Source of the DNA: Streptococcus infantarius subsp. infantarius ATCC BAA-102
GTDB taxonomy: Bacteria; Bacillota; Bacilli; Lactobacillales; Streptococcaceae
Direction of reading: 5' to 3'
Length of the DNA: 64,000 nucleotides
NCBI RefSeq assembly: GCF_000154985.1
Contig: NZ_DS572691.1
Span: 1-64,000 of the forward strand
This document shows positions 40,996-52,400 of this stretch, piece after piece (the first letter of the stretch is position 1; the number at the start of each line of letters is the position of its first letter). The translations under genes and the position numbers were made by a program. A model generated the notes under the pieces. It searched no databases. It worked only from the letters and a program-made list of their open reading frames with translations, and was not told where the DNA came from.

Positions 40996-41409
40996 ATGCC
41001 TACAATCAACCAGTTGGTACGTAAACCACGTAAATCTAAAGTTGAAAAATCTAAATCACCAGCTCTTAACGTTGGTTACAACAGCCACAAAAAAGTTCAA
41101 ACTAACGTATCTTCACCACAAAAACGTGGTGTTGCAACACGTGTTGGAACAATGACACCTAAAAAACCTAACTCAGCCCTTCGTAAATTCGCTCGTGTAC
41201 GTTTGAGCAACCTTATCGAAGTTACTGCATACATCCCAGGTATCGGACACAACCTTCAAGAACACAGTGTTGTTCTTATCCGTGGTGGACGTGTAAAAGA
41301 CCTTCCAGGGGTACGTTACCACATCGTTCGTGGTGCACTTGATACTGCAGGTGTTGCTGACCGTAAACAAAGCCGTTCTAAATACGGTGCTAAACGTCCT
41401 AAAGGATAA
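40996..41409 (+). CDS. rpsL: 30S ribosomal protein S12
   Basis: 137 residues, full length. Lines the decoding centre; streptomycin resistance maps to the Lys in [15 protein letters not shown]. Start by [14 protein letters not shown] and an AGGAGAAAAGTAG site. The leader 40782-40995 has TTGACA near 40828 and no gene. First gene of the str operon. Confidence 0.98.
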   Translation: MPTINQLVRKPRKSKVEKSKSPALNVGYNSHKKVQTNVSSPQKRGVATRVGTMTPKKPNSALRKFARVRLSNLIEVTAYIPGIGHNLQEHSVVLIRGGRVKDLPGVRYHIVRGALDTAGVADRKQSRSKYGAKRPKG

Positions 41410-41430
41410 TAAGAAGGGAGATAAGAAAGA

Positions 41431-41901
41431 ATGAGTCGTAAAAATAGAGCGCCAAAACGCGAAGTATTGCCAGATCCATTATACAATTCACAACTTGTAA
41501 CACGTCTTATCAACCGTGTTATGCTTGATGGTAAACGTGGTACTGCTGCATCAATCGTATATGATGCATTTGAACAAATTAAAGAAGCTACTGGAAACGA
41601 TGCACTTGAAGTATTTGAAACAGCTATGGAAAACATCATGCCTGTTCTTGAAGTACGTGCTCGTCGTGTCGGTGGTTCTAACTACCAAGTCCCAGTTGAA
41701 GTTCGTCCAGAACGTCGTACAACTCTTGGGCTTCGTTGGTTGGTAAACGCATCACGTGATCGTGGTGAACACACTATGAAAGATCGTCTTGCAAAAGAAA
41801 TCCTTGATGCTGCTAATAACACTGGTGCTTCAGTTAAAAAACGCGAAGATACACACCGTATGGCAGAAGCAAACCGTGCATTCGCACACTTCCGCTGGTA
41901 A
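41431..41901 (+). CDS. rpsG: 30S ribosomal protein S7
   Basis: 156 residues, standard bacterial length ([16 protein letters not shown] to NRAFAHFRW). Nucleates the 16S 3' domain of the 30S head. 21 bp after rpsL with AAGGGAG upstream; cotranscribed. Confidence 0.98.
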   Translation: MSRKNRAPKREVLPDPLYNSQLVTRLINRVMLDGKRGTAASIVYDAFEQIKEATGNDALEVFETAMENIMPVLEVRARRVGGSNYQVPVEVRPERRTTLGLRWLVNASRDRGEHTMKDRLAKEILDAANNTGASVKKREDTHRMAEANRAFAHFRW

Positions 41902-41924
41902 TCTGCAAGATAATGATACGTCAC

Positions 41925-42055
41925 TTCGAATGCATTTAATTTGTTTTACTACTGGCATTCGAAATTTGCTTAATCAGAATTTATTTTTGCTTAAGTTGTA
42001 TCAAATTTAATGAAACATCTTTAGAACGGGTAGGTCCTGCCTATCCGTTCTAAAA
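41925..42055 (+). promoter_or_regulatory. Two hairpins in the rpsG-fusA gap and a fusA promoter
   Basis: TTCGAATGC (41925-41933) pairs with GCATTCGAA (41955-41963). A longer stem follows, TTTAGAACGGGTAGG with CCTATCCGTTCTAAA (about 42020-42054). Neither has a clear T run. TTATAATA (about 42060-42067) after them suggests that fusA also has its own promoter. The second hairpin may partially terminate or protect the rpsL-rpsG mRNA. Confidence 0.55.
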
Positions 42056-42102
42056 GTATGTTATAATAAAGTAGTAAACTAAATTTATAATAGGAGAAAA
42101 AA

Positions 42103-44181
42103 ATGGCTCGCGAATTTTCACTTGAAAAAACTCGTAACATCGGTATCATGGCTCACGTCGATGCTGGTAAAACAACAACAACTGAGCGTATTCTTTACTA
42201 TACTGGTAAAATCCATAAAATCGGTGAAACACACGAAGGTGCTTCACAAATGGACTGGATGGAACAAGAGCAAGAACGTGGTATCACAATCACTTCTGCC
42301 GCTACAACTGCACAATGGAAAGACTACCGCGTAAACATTATCGACACACCAGGGCACGTGGACTTCACAATCGAAGTACAACGTTCACTTCGTGTTCTTG
42401 ATGGTGCGGTTACAGTTCTTGACTCACAATCAGGTGTAGAACCTCAAACAGAAACAGTTTGGCGTCAAGCTACTGAATACGGTGTTCCTCGTATCGTATT
42501 CTCAAACAAAATGGATAAAATCGGTGCTGACTTCCTTTACTCAGTAAGCACACTTCACGATCGTCTTCAAGCTAACGCTCACCCAATTCAATTGCCAATC
42601 GGTTCTGAAGATAGCTTCCGTGGTATCATTGACTTGGTTCGTATGAAAGCTGAAATCTACACTAACGACCTTGGTACAGATATTCTTGAAGAAGACATCC
42701 CAGCAGAATACGTAGATCAAGCTAACGAATACCGTGAAAAATTGATCGAAGCAGTTGCTGAAACTGATGAAGAATTGATGATGAAATACCTTGAAGGTGA
42801 AGAAATCACTGAAGCTGAATTGAAAGCTGCTATCCGTAAAGCAACTATCAACGTTGAATTCTTCCCAGTTCTTTGTGGTTCTGCCTTCAAAAACAAAGGT
42901 GTTCAAATGATGCTTGATGCGGTTATCGATTACCTTCCAAGTCCACTTGACATCCCTGCAATCAAAGGTGTTAACCCAGATACAGATGAAGAAGAAGAAC
43001 GCCCAGCTTCAGATGACGAACCATTTGCAGCCCTTGCGTTCAAGATCATGACTGACCCATTCGTAGGTCGTTTGACATTCTTCCGTGTTTACTCAGGTGT
43101 ATTGAACAGCGGTTCTTACGTTCTTAACACTTCTAAAGGTAAACGTGAACGTATCGGACGTATCCTTCAAATGCACGCTAACCACCGTAACGAAATCGAA
43201 ACAGTTTACGCTGGTGATATCGCCGCTGCTGTTGGTTTGAAAGATACGACAACTGGTGACTCATTGACTGATGAAAAAGCTAAAGTTATTCTTGAATCAA
43301 TCGATGTTCCAGAACCAGTTATCCAATTGATGGTTGAACCTAAATCTAAAGCTGACCAAGATAAAATGGGTATCGCTCTTCAAAAACTTGCTGAAGAAGA
43401 TCCAACATTCCGTGTTGAAACTAACGCTGAAACTGGTGAAACAGTTATCTCTGGTATGGGTGAACTTCACCTTGACGTCCTTGTTGACCGTATGAAACGT
43501 GAATTCAAAGTTGAAGCTAACGTAGGTGCTCCACAAGTATCATACCGTGAAACATTCCGTCAAGCTACTCAAGCACGTGGATTCTTCAAACGCCAATCTG
43601 GTGGTAAAGGTCAATTCGGTGATGTTTGGATTGAATTTACTCCAAATGAAGAAGGTAAAGGATTCGAATTCGAAAATGCTATCGTCGGTGGTGTGGTTCC
43701 TCGTGAATTCATCCCTGCAGTAGAAAAAGGTCTTCAAGAATCTATGGCTAACGGTGTTCTTGCTGGTTACCCAATGGTTGACATTAAAGCTAAACTTTAC
43801 GATGGTTCATACCACGATGTCGACTCATCTGAAACAGCCTTCAAGATCGCTGCATCACTTGCACTTAAAGAAGCTGCTAAAACTGCACACCCAGTTATTC
43901 TTGAACCAATGATGCTTGTTACAATCACAGCTCCAGAAGAAAACCTTGGTGACGTTATGGGTCACGTTACAGCTCGTCGTGGACGTGTTGATGGTATGGA
44001 AGCTCACGGTAACAGCCAAATCGTTCGTGCCTTCGTTCCACTTGCTGAAATGTTCGGTTACGCAACAGTTCTTCGTTCTGCAACTCAAGGACGTGGTACA
44101 TTCATGATGGTATTTGACCACTACGAAGACGTTCCTAAATCAGTTCAAGAAGAAATCATCAAGAAAAATTCTGGTGAATAA
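42103..44181 (+). CDS. fusA: Elongation factor G
   Basis: 692 residues. GTPase that drives translocation of tRNA and mRNA. G motifs [23 protein letters not shown] and [10 protein letters not shown]; domains II-V intact, including the domain IV tip [22 protein letters not shown] precedes the ATG. Strongly biased codon use, as expected for high expression. Confidence 0.98.
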   Translation: MAREFSLEKTRNIGIMAHVDAGKTTTTERILYYTGKIHKIGETHEGASQMDWMEQEQERGITITSAATTAQWKDYRVNIIDTPGHVDFTIEVQRSLRVLDGAVTVLDSQSGVEPQTETVWRQATEYGVPRIVFSNKMDKIGADFLYSVSTLHDRLQANAHPIQLPIGSEDSFRGIIDLVRMKAEIYTNDLGTDILEEDIPAEYVDQANEYREKLIEAVAETDEELMMKYLEGEEITEAELKAAIRKATINVEFFPVLCGSAFKNKGVQMMLDAVIDYLPSPLDIPAIKGVNPDTDEEEERPASDDEPFAALAFKIMTDPFVGRLTFFRVYSGVLNSGSYVLNTSKGKRERIGRILQMHANHRNEIETVYAGDIAAAVGLKDTTTGDSLTDEKAKVILESIDVPEPVIQLMVEPKSKADQDKMGIALQKLAEEDPTFRVETNAETGETVISGMGELHLDVLVDRMKREFKVEANVGAPQVSYRETFRQATQARGFFKRQSGGKGQFGDVWIEFTPNEEGKGFEFENAIVGGVVPREFIPAVEKGLQESMANGVLAGYPMVDIKAKLYDGSYHDVDSSETAFKIAASLALKEAAKTAHPVILEPMMLVTITAPEENLGDVMGHVTARRGRVDGMEAHGNSQIVRAFVPLAEMFGYATVLRSATQGRGTFMMVFDHYEDVPKSVQEEIIKKNSGE

Positions 44182-44189
44182 TTACTGTT

Positions 44190-44220
44190 AAAAAGGATGC
44201 TCAAATGAGCGTCCTTTTTT
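44190..44220 (+). terminator. Terminator of fusA
   Basis: AAAAGGA...TGCTC/GAGCG...TCCTTTTTT: stem with a small loop and T6 (44190-44220). Confidence 0.85.
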
Positions 44221-44380
44221 GTAATGAAAACGGTAATAATATTTGCAATTTTAGCGAAATAGTTATATAATAATAGCGTTGAAAGGTTGATTTGTGCCTA
44301 CGTAAGTTAATCTTTTCACAATAGTGAGAGTTTGCTCTCAAAATTATATTTATTCGATTTTCATAAGGAGGAAATCACTA

Positions 44381-45391
44381 ATGGTAGTTAAAGTTGGTAT
44401 TAACGGTTTCGGCCGTATCGGTCGTCTTGCTTTCCGTCGTATCCAAAACGTAGAAGGTGTTGAAGTTACACGCATCAACGACCTTACTGATCCGGTTATG
44501 CTTGCACACTTGTTGAAATACGACACAACTCAAGGTCGTTTCGACGGTACTGTTGAAGTAAAAGATGGTGGATTCGAAGTTAACGGTAAATTCGTTAAAG
44601 TTTCTGCAGAACGTGATCCAGAACAAATCGACTGGGCTAATGATGGTGTAGAAATCGTTCTTGAAGCAACTGGTTTCTTCGCTAAGAAAGATGCTGCTGA
44701 AAAGCACTTGCACCCTGGTGGAGCTAAGAAAGTTGTTATTACTGCTCCTGGTGGAAATGATGTTAAAACAGTTGTATTTAACACTAACCACGATATCCTT
44801 GATGGTACTGAAACAGTTATCTCAGGCGCTTCATGTACTACAAACTGTTTGGCTCCAATGGCTAAAGCACTTCATGACAACTTTGGTATTGTTGAAGGGT
44901 TGATGACTACTATCCACGCTTACACTGGTGACCAAATGATCCTTGACGGACCACACCGTGGTGGTGACCTTCGTCGTGCACGTGCTGGTGCTGCAAATAT
45001 CGTTCCTAACTCAACTGGTGCTGCTAAAGCTATCGGTCTTGTAATCCCAGAATTGAACGGTAAACTTGACGGTTCTGCACAACGTGTTCCAGTTACAACT
45101 GGATCAGTTACTGAATTGGTAGCAGTTTGTGAAAAGAACGTTACTGTTGATGAAGTGAACGCAGCTATGAAAGCAGCTTCCAACGAATCATATGGATACA
45201 CAGAAGATCCGATTGTATCTTCAGATATCGTAGGTATGTCTTACGGTTCATTGTTTGACGCAACTCAAACTAAAGTTCTCGACGTTGACGGTAAACAATT
45301 GGTTAAAGTTGTTTCATGGTACGACAACGAAATGTCTTACACTTCACAACTTGTACGTACTCTTGAATACTTCGCAAAAATTGCTAAATAA
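44381..45391 (+). CDS. gap: Glyceraldehyde-3-phosphate dehydrogenase
   Basis: 336 residues from ATG 44381 (AAGGAGGAAA upstream), the normal start [17 protein letters not shown]; the longer frame from 44324 is upstream leader. Glycolytic oxidation of G3P to 1,3-bisphosphoglycerate with NAD. Catalytic Cys in [12 protein letters not shown] and His further on. Also a known surface plasmin receptor in streptococci. Own leader with small hairpins (about 44280-44345). Confidence 0.98.
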   Translation: MVVKVGINGFGRIGRLAFRRIQNVEGVEVTRINDLTDPVMLAHLLKYDTTQGRFDGTVEVKDGGFEVNGKFVKVSAERDPEQIDWANDGVEIVLEATGFFAKKDAAEKHLHPGGAKKVVITAPGGNDVKTVVFNTNHDILDGTETVISGASCTTNCLAPMAKALHDNFGIVEGLMTTIHAYTGDQMILDGPHRGGDLRRARAGAANIVPNSTGAAKAIGLVIPELNGKLDGSAQRVPVTTGSVTELVAVCEKNVTVDEVNAAMKAASNESYGYTEDPIVSSDIVGMSYGSLFDATQTKVLDVDGKQLVKVVSWYDNEMSYTSQLVRTLEYFAKIAK

Positions 45392-45409
45392 TCATTGAGT
45401 TGATCAGTT

Positions 45410-45437
45410 AAAGAGAGGATTTATTCCTCTCTTTTTT
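45410..45437 (+). terminator. Terminator of gap
   Basis: AAAGAGAGGA, TTTAT, TCCTCTCTTTTTT. Confidence 0.88.
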
Positions 45438-45573
45438 GTTTTCTGTAAACATGTTCTTTAGATTTCATGCGCTTGTAGAGGCTGAGGGACAAATTCTATT
45501 GATTTAACTACCTCTTTTACAGGTTTTGTGATATAATTAGCATGTATAAAAAATTTATAAGGAGTCCTATCAA

Positions 45574-46770
45574 ATGGCTAAATTGACTGTTAAAGACGTT
45601 GATTTGAAAGGCAAAAAAGTTCTTGTCCGTGTTGACTTTAACGTGCCTTTGAAAGATGGCGTTATCACTAACGACAACCGTATTTCTGCGGCTCTTCCAA
45701 CAATCAAGTACATCATCGAACAAGGTGGTCGTGCAATTCTTTTCTCTCACCTTGGACGTGTTAAAGAAGAAGCTGATAAAGAAGGTAAATCTCTTGCTCC
45801 AGTAGCAGCTGATTTGGCAGCTAAACTTGGTCAAGAAGTTGTCTTCCCAGGTGTTACACGTGGTGCTGAACTTGAAGAAGCTATCAACAACCTTAAAGAC
45901 GGTGAAGTTCTTCTTGTTGAAAACACTCGTTTTGAAGATGTTGATGGTAAAAAAGAATCTAAAAACGATCCTGAACTTGGTAAATACTGGGCATCACTTG
46001 GAGATGGTATCTTCGTAAACGATGCATTCGGTACAGCTCACCGTGCACATGCATCTAACGTTGGTATCTCAGCAAACGTTGAAAAAGCTGTTGCTGGATT
46101 CCTTCTTGAAAACGAAATTGCATACATCCAAGAAGCTGTTGAAAAACCAGTTTGTCCATTCGTGGCTATCCTTGGTGGTTCAAAAGTTTCAGATAAGATC
46201 GGTGTTATCGAAAACTTGCTTGAAAAAGCTGATAAAGTTCTTATCGGTGGTGGGATGACTTACACATTCTTCAAAGCGCAAGGTATCGAAATCGGTAACT
46301 CACTTGTGGAAGAAGACAAATTGGATGTAGCGAAAGCTCTTCTTGAAAAATCAAATGGTAAATTGATTTTGCCAGTTGACTCAAAAGAAGCAAACGCATT
46401 TGCTGACTACACTGAAGTGAAATATACTGAAGGTGAAGCAGTAGACCCAGGTTTCCTTGGTCTTGATATTGGTCCAAAATCTATCGCTAAATTCGACGAA
46501 GCTTTGACTGGTGCTAAAACAGTTGTATGGAATGGTCCTATGGGTGTATTTGAAAACCCTGACTTCCAAGCTGGTACAATCGGTGTGATGGACGCTATTG
46601 TGAAACAACCAGGTGTTAAATCAATCATCGGTGGTGGTGACTCAGCTGCTGCAGCTATCAACCTTGGATATGCAGACAAATTCTCATGGATCTCTACTGG
46701 TGGTGGTGCATCTATGGAACTTCTTGAAGGTAAAGTACTTCCAGGTCTTGCTGCATTGACTGAAAAATAA
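45574..46770 (+). CDS. pgk: Phosphoglycerate kinase
   Basis: 398 residues. Makes ATP from 1,3-bisphosphoglycerate. Substrate-binding [20 protein letters not shown], hinge region and nucleotide-binding GGGDSAAAA with [21 protein letters not shown] precedes the ATG and TATAAT lies near 45533. Highly expressed codon pattern. Confidence 0.98.
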   Translation: MAKLTVKDVDLKGKKVLVRVDFNVPLKDGVITNDNRISAALPTIKYIIEQGGRAILFSHLGRVKEEADKEGKSLAPVAADLAAKLGQEVVFPGVTRGAELEEAINNLKDGEVLLVENTRFEDVDGKKESKNDPELGKYWASLGDGIFVNDAFGTAHRAHASNVGISANVEKAVAGFLLENEIAYIQEAVEKPVCPFVAILGGSKVSDKIGVIENLLEKADKVLIGGGMTYTFFKAQGIEIGNSLVEEDKLDVAKALLEKSNGKLILPVDSKEANAFADYTEVKYTEGEAVDPGFLGLDIGPKSIAKFDEALTGAKTVVWNGPMGVFENPDFQAGTIGVMDAIVKQPGVKSIIGGGDSAAAAINLGYADKFSWISTGGGASMELLEGKVLPGLAALTEK

Positions 46771-46788
46771 TTCTCAACTTTGAGAATA

Positions 46789-46815
46789 GAAGAGCCCTTT
46801 GGGGCTCTTCTTTTA
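46789..46815 (+). terminator. Terminator of pgk
   Basis: GAAGAGCCC, TTTG, GGGCTCTTCTTTT. Confidence 0.88.
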
Positions 46816-46903
46816 TTTACACTTGAAAAAGTAAACGCATTCCAGTCTAGCGAAAACGATTTAAAATGTGTTAAAATAAAGAAAATATATTGGGTTGTGG
46901 GTT

Positions 46904-47449
46904 ATGAAGTATTTGAAAGATCTTTTATCAAATTATAAATTTGATCCGAGTAAGTTTAAGTTAGGGATGCGAACGTTGAAGACAGGTTTGTCTGTCTTTT
47001 TGGTTCTTTTATTATTTCATTTATTTAGTTGGGAAGGGCTGCAGATTGGAACGCTGACGGCTGTTTTCAGTTTACGTGAAAGTTTGGATAAAAGTGTTCA
47101 CTTTGGCTTTTCACGTATTGTTGGAAATAGTGTCGGTGGTTTTCTATCTTTGCTCTTCTTTTTAATTAATCAATTTTTTCACAACGAATTTTGGGTGACT
47201 CTGTTTTTTGTCCCAGTATTTACCATGCTTGGCATTATGATAAATGTTTCGATTAATAATAAAGCAGGGATTATTGGTGGAACATCGGCACTTTTAATTA
47301 TTACGCTATCAATCCCTGCTGGGGATACGATTTTGTATGTCTTTGCAAGGGTATTTGAAACATTCTGCGGAGTCTTTGTTGCTATACTCGTTAATTCTGA
47401 TGTAGACATGGTTCGCGAGTGGTTGAAAAATAAAAATGAAAAAAATTGA
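46904..47449 (+). CDS. Aromatic acid exporter-like membrane protein (FUSC/ArAE_1, DUF939)
   Basis: 181 residues from ATG 46904. Four to five membrane helices (TGLSVFLVLLLFHLFSW, VGGFLSLLFFLINQF, WVTLFFVPVFTMLGIMINV, GTSALLIITLSIPAGD). It begins with MRTLKTGLSVF, typical of ArAE_1 proteins. Substrate unknown. The ribosome site is weak. Same place, between pgk and glnR, as in other streptococci. Confidence 0.8.
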   Translation: MKYLKDLLSNYKFDPSKFKLGMRTLKTGLSVFLVLLLFHLFSWEGLQIGTLTAVFSLRESLDKSVHFGFSRIVGNSVGGFLSLLFFLINQFFHNEFWVTLFFVPVFTMLGIMINVSINNKAGIIGGTSALLIITLSIPAGDTILYVFARVFETFCGVFVAILVNSDVDMVREWLKNKNEKN

Positions 47450-47456
47450 GTCTTAA

Positions 47457-47509
47457 TGTCATATTTCCTGACATATAGGGTTGACAGTTTAGAATTTTCA
47501 GACTATAAT
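47457..47509 (+). promoter_or_regulatory. GlnR operator and promoter of glnRA
   Basis: TGTCA-N7-TGACA (47457-47473) is a perfect GlnR/TnrA box (TGTNA-N7-TNACA). It is followed by TTGACA (47481-47486), 17 bp and TATAAT (47504-47509), an ideal promoter. GlnR with feedback-inhibited glutamine synthetase would repress it when nitrogen is plentiful. Confidence 0.9.
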
Positions 47510-47530
47510 AATTATCGGAAGGAGGTCATC

Positions 47531-47902
47531 ATGAAAGAAAAAGAACTCAGACGTTCCATGGCGGTTTTTCCCATTGGGACAGTAATGAAATTGACCGATT
47601 TAACAGCACGTCAGATTCGTTATTATGAGGATCAAGGGTTAATAACCCCAGAACGTACTTCAGGTAACCGTCGTATGTTTTCATTGAACGATATGGATCG
47701 ATTGCTTGAAATTAAAGATTTCCTTGACGAGGGGCTTAATATTGCGGCTATCAAGCGTGAATACGCGGATAGACAAGATAAAGCACTTCAAAAGCAGAAG
47801 TCTTTAACTGATGCTGATGTTCGTCGAATCTTACAAGATGAACTCCGAAACCAAGGTCGTTTTTCGGCCCCATCACAGTATATTAGCAATTGGCGCATCT
47901 AA
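47531..47902 (+). CDS. glnR: Nitrogen repressor GlnR (MerR family)
   Basis: 123 residues from ATG 47531 (GGAAGGAGG upstream). N-terminal MerR helix-turn-helix (LTDLTARQIRYYEDQGLI) with wing, then dimer helix and the flexible C-terminal tail that senses glutamine synthetase (ending SQYISNWRI). Represses glnRA and other glutamine/glutamate genes. 46 bp before glnA, one operon. Confidence 0.96.
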   Translation: MKEKELRRSMAVFPIGTVMKLTDLTARQIRYYEDQGLITPERTSGNRRMFSLNDMDRLLEIKDFLDEGLNIAAIKREYADRQDKALQKQKSLTDADVRRILQDELRNQGRFSAPSQYISNWRI

Positions 47903-47948
47903 ATAAGCGCCGCTCGGTTATTTCGGTTTTAAAAGGAGACCTAAATTC

Positions 47949-49295
47949 ATGACTATTACAGCAGCTGACATCCGTCGCGAAGTCAAAGAAAAAAATGTTA
48001 CATTTTTACGCTTGATGTTCTCAGATATCGCTGGAACATTGAAAAACGTAGAAATCCCAGCAACTGACGAACAACTTGACAAAGTATTGTCAAACAAAGC
48101 AATGTTTGATGGATCTTCAATCGAAGGTTTTGTACGTATCAACGAATCTGATATGTTCTTGCACCCAGATCTTGATACATGGATAGTGTTCCCTTGGGGT
48201 GGTGAAAATGGTGCTGTTGCAGGTTTGATCTGTGATATCTACACTCCAGAAGGTGAACCATTTGCAGGTGACCCACGTGGCAACTTGAAACGTGCACTTC
48301 GTCACATGGAAAAAGTTGGTTTCAAATCATTTAACCTTGGTCCAGAACCAGAATTCTTCTTGTTCAAATTGGATGAAAAAGGTGATCCAACTCTTGAAGT
48401 AAACGACCGCGGTGGTTACTTTGACCTTGCACCAACTGACCTTGCAGATAACACTCGTCGTGAAATCGTTAATGTTTTGACTGAAATGGGATTTGAAGTT
48501 GAAGCAAGTCACCACGAAGTTGCGATTGGTCAACACGAAATCGACTTTAAATATGCTGATGTTTTGAAAGCTTGTGATAACATTCAAATTTTCAAACTTG
48601 TTGTTAAAACAATTGCTCGTAAACACGGTCTTTATGCTACATTCATGGCTAAACCTAAATTTGGTATCAACGGTTCAGGTATGCACTGTAACATGTCATT
48701 GTTTGACTACGATGGAAATAATGCATTCTTTGATACTGAAGATCCAAAAGGTATGCAATTGTCTGAAACAGCATATTACTTCCTTGGCGGTTTGATGAAA
48801 CACGCTTATAACTACACTGCAATCATGAACCCAACTGTAAACTCATACAAACGTTTGGTTCCTGGTTATGAAGCACCAGTTTACATCGCATGGGCTGGAC
48901 GTAACCGTTCACCACTTATCCGCGTACCTGCATCACGTGGAATGGGTACTCGTTTGGAACTTCGTTCAGTTGACCCAACTGCTAACCCATATCTTGCTCT
49001 TGCTGTCCTTCTTGAAGCAGGTCTTGATGGTATTGAAAACAAAATTGAAGCACCAGGTCCAGTTGAATCAAATATCTACATCATGACTCAAGAAGAACGT
49101 AAAGAAGCTGGAATTCGTGATCTTCCATCAACATTGCACAATGCCGTTAAAGCATTGCAAGATGATGAAGTGGTTAAAGCTGCTCTTGGAAATCACATCT
49201 TTACAAACTTTGTGGAAGCTAAGAAAATTGAATGGTCAAGCTATGCGGCCTTTGTTTCACAATGGGAAATCGACAACTATCTAGATCTTTACTAA
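47949..49295 (+). CDS. glnA: Glutamine synthetase type I
   Basis: 448 residues, the short GSI-alpha form without the adenylylation insert. Makes glutamine from glutamate, ammonia and ATP. Motifs [28 protein letters not shown] and NRSPLIRVP. The active GSI-alpha feedback-inhibited form also chaperones GlnR. AAAAGGAG precedes ATG 47949. Confidence 0.98.
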   Translation: MTITAADIRREVKEKNVTFLRLMFSDIAGTLKNVEIPATDEQLDKVLSNKAMFDGSSIEGFVRINESDMFLHPDLDTWIVFPWGGENGAVAGLICDIYTPEGEPFAGDPRGNLKRALRHMEKVGFKSFNLGPEPEFFLFKLDEKGDPTLEVNDRGGYFDLAPTDLADNTRREIVNVLTEMGFEVEASHHEVAIGQHEIDFKYADVLKACDNIQIFKLVVKTIARKHGLYATFMAKPKFGINGSGMHCNMSLFDYDGNNAFFDTEDPKGMQLSETAYYFLGGLMKHAYNYTAIMNPTVNSYKRLVPGYEAPVYIAWAGRNRSPLIRVPASRGMGTRLELRSVDPTANPYLALAVLLEAGLDGIENKIEAPGPVESNIYIMTQEERKEAGIRDLPSTLHNAVKALQDDEVVKAALGNHIFTNFVEAKKIEWSSYAAFVSQWEIDNYLDLY

Positions 49296-49310
49296 GAAGT
49301 AGTAGTAAGT

Positions 49311-49338
49311 AAGACAGCTTCTAGCTGTCTTTTTTTTT
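49311..49338 (+). terminator. Terminator of glnRA
   Basis: AAGACAGC, TTCTA, GCTGTCTT and a T run. Confidence 0.88.
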
Positions 49339-49347
49339 CCTAAAAAA

Positions 49348-49410
49348 TACCACATTCTAAATAGAAAGCTTAAATAAGAGCTATTCTAATTAGAGAGAAT
49401 GTGGTATAAT
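49348..49410 (+). promoter_or_regulatory. gltB promoter with long inverted repeat (candidate operator)
   Basis: TACCACATTCT (49348-49358) and AGAATGTGGTA (49396-49406) are perfect 11-bp inverted arms 37 bp apart. The right arm overlaps TATAAT (49405-49410). TAGAA and TTCTA are nested inside. No GlnR box is seen, so an unidentified regulator or DNA looping is suspected. Confidence 0.6.
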
Positions 49411-49433
49411 GTGAAGTAAATATTCTGAATAAT

Positions 49434-49460
49434 TAGACTATTTTAGTCTATTTTAGACTA
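49434..49460 (+). repeat. 10-bp alternating TAGACTA/TAGTCTA repeat in the gltB leader
   Basis: TAGACTA (49434), TAGTCTA (49444) and TAGACTA (49454) with TTT between. Unit 2 can pair with either unit 1 or unit 3, giving two exclusive small hairpins just ahead of the ribosome site. Confidence 0.6.
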
Positions 49461-49487
49461 TTTGTATTAATGATAGGAGTAAGAGCT

Positions 49488-52400
49488 ATGAATGAAAGTG
49501 CTTTGAGGGCGCAGCAGACAACGCTTTGGGATCCATCTTTTGAATCAGATGCCTGTGGGATGGGGTTTGTTGCACAACTCGATGGTGAAGCAAGTCATAC
49601 TTTGATTGATTATGCCTTGACAATGTTGACACGTATGAATCACCGTGGTGGTACAGGTGCAGAGCCTGATACTGGTGATGGTGCCGGAATGTTGCTTGCT
49701 TTGCCAGATGAATTTTTCCAAGTAAAAGCAAAAGAAGCAGGTTATGATTTACCTAACAAAGGTGACTACGCTGTTGCACAACTATTTTTACCTCAAGATA
49801 CTGAGGCTAAAGATAGCCTTCTAGAAGCAGTTAAAGCAGAAATTAAATCAGCTGGTTTCCATGTCTTGATGACTCGTGATGTGCCATTCAATTATGACAA
49901 TTGTGGTCCAGCGGCACAAGAAATTATGCCAAGTTTTGTACAAGTTTTTGTTAAAAAACCTGATGATACTAAAGCTGGTCGTGATTTTGAAGACAAATTG
50001 TTCCGCTTGCGTCGTCAACTTGAAAAGAGCTTTTCATCTGATGAATTTTTCATCTGTTCTCTTTCAAGCAAAACAATTGTGTATAAAGGGATGCTTCATG
50101 CCTTTCAAGTAGGGCTATTCTACCCTGACTTGCAAGATGAACATTTTAAATCACACATTGCATTGACACACTCACGTTTCTCTACTAATACTTTCCCTTC
50201 TTGGGACCGTGCTCAACCATTCCGTTTCTTGGCACACAATGGTGAAATCAATACCCTTCGTGGTGCAGAAAACTGGATGCACAGCCACCAGATTGAAGTT
50301 TATAATGAAGAAAACTCAGATTCTGCCAAGTTGGAAAACTGTTTAGAGTACCTTTATCGTAATGGTCGTGATATTCCACAAAGTCTATTGATGATGGTAC
50401 CAGAAGCTTGGGGTAACGAGTCAGGTCTTCCTGATGACCTTAAAGCATTTTATGAATATGCATCAAGTTTTGTAGCTCCATGGGATGGTCCAGCTGCTCT
50501 TGTCTTTACAGATGGTGACATGGTTGGTGCTCGTTTGGACCGTAATGGTTTGCGTCCTAGCCGCTACTCATTGACAAAAGATAATTTCTTAATCTGTTCA
50601 AGTGAATCTGGTGTTGTTGACCTTGAACCAAGTCGCGTTATCGAAAAAGGTGTGCTTGGACCTGGTAACATGATGTTGATTGACACAATTTCTGGTAAAT
50701 TGATGCGTAATGAAGAAGTCAAAGCCTACTATGCTGCACAACATCCATACAAAGAATGGGTTGAAGAAAATATTGCACATCTTAATGACTTTGAAGCTTC
50801 AGAATTAACTCAAGAAACAAATGACATTGAAACAATGTGGAAAGCTTACGGATATAATGAAGAAGTTATTCGTACAGTTATCCTCCCAATGTCTGAAAAA
50901 GGTGAAGAACCTGTTATTTCTATGGGATTTGATAGCCCACTAGCAGTTCTTTCTAATAAGAGTCAATCTCTTTTCACTTTCTTTAAACAACAATTTGCCC
51001 AAGTTACAAACCCACCAATCGATGCGATTCGTGAACAAATTGTCGTTTCAACAAGTGTTTACCTTGGTGGTGATGGGAACTTCAAAGCTGATGGTGCTGA
51101 TAACTGTGTCAAACTTAAAATTGATAGTCCAGTTCTTTCAAGCGAAGATTTTGCCAAAATCGCTAACTTGCAAGACGAACGTTATCGTGCAACAACTCTC
51201 TCAACAGTTTACGATGTTGTTGAACCATCACATAATCGTTTGCAACGTGCGTTAGAAAATCTTTTCAAAGCGGCTGAAAAAGCTGTTGATAATGGTAGCA
51301 AGATTATTATCCTTTCAGACCGCAATGTAAAAGAAAACCAAACAACAATCCCAATGCTTTTGGCTGTTTCTGGTTTGAATAACTACATGGTTGTCAAAGG
51401 AAAAGCTAGTCAATTCTCAATCGTTGTGGATACGGCAGAAGCAATTGAAGTTCATCATTTTGCTACTTTGGTTGGTTATGGTGCTGCAGCCGTTCACCCT
51501 TATGGTGCTTATGCAACATTGAAAGAATATGGAAAAGATGCAACTACCTTTGAAAAATATCGTAAAGCAGCTGAAAAAGGTATCGTTAAAGTTATGAGCC
51601 GTATGGGGATTTCGACAATCCTTGGTTACAAAGGGGCTCAATTATTTGAAGCAGTTGGTCTTTCAGACTCAGTTGTTAACAAATACTTTACAGGTACAGT
51701 AACACGTATCGGTGGATTGTCTCTTGACCAAATTGAAAAAGAATATCTTCAACGTATGGAAGATGCCTTTGGACCTCGTCGTGGAGACTATTTGCAAAGT
51801 GGCGGTATTTATCAATTTAAAGCTGATGGTGAATATCACCTCTTCAATCCACATACAATCTACAATTTCCAACAAGCTGTTCGTAAAGGAGATTACAAAC
51901 TCTTCAAAGAATACACTGCTGAATTGGATAAAGAAGCCTTGTCAACTCCGACGACACTTCGTTCAATCTGGGAATTTAAATCAGATCGTCCAAAAGTTGA
52001 CCTTTCTGAGGTTGAACCAGCAGAAGCAATTGTTAAACGTTTCAAAGTTGGTGCCATGAGTTTTGGTTCACTTTCTAAAGAAGCGCATGAAACAATCGCT
52101 GAAGCAATGAACTCAATTGGAGCTAAATCTAACTCTGGTGAAGGTGGCGAAAACCGTAATCGTTTCAAAGTGCAACCAGATGGTCGTAACTTGAACTCTA
52201 AGATTAAACAAGTCGCTTCAGGACGTTTTGGTGTCAATGCTGAATACCTTATGTCTGCTGAAGAAATCCAAATCAAGTTGGCACAAGGTGCAAAACCTGG
52301 TGAAGGTGGTCAGTTGCCTGGTCAAAAAGTCTTCCCATGGGTTGCTGAAATTCGTGGTGCAACCCCTGGTGTGCGTTTGATTTCACCACCACCTCACCAT

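Noticed and set aside
41316-41639. Minus-strand frames over rpsL, rpsG, fusA, gap, pgk and glnA
   Set aside because: These are shadows of highly expressed genes with strong codon bias; none has a ribosome site or a recognisable domain.
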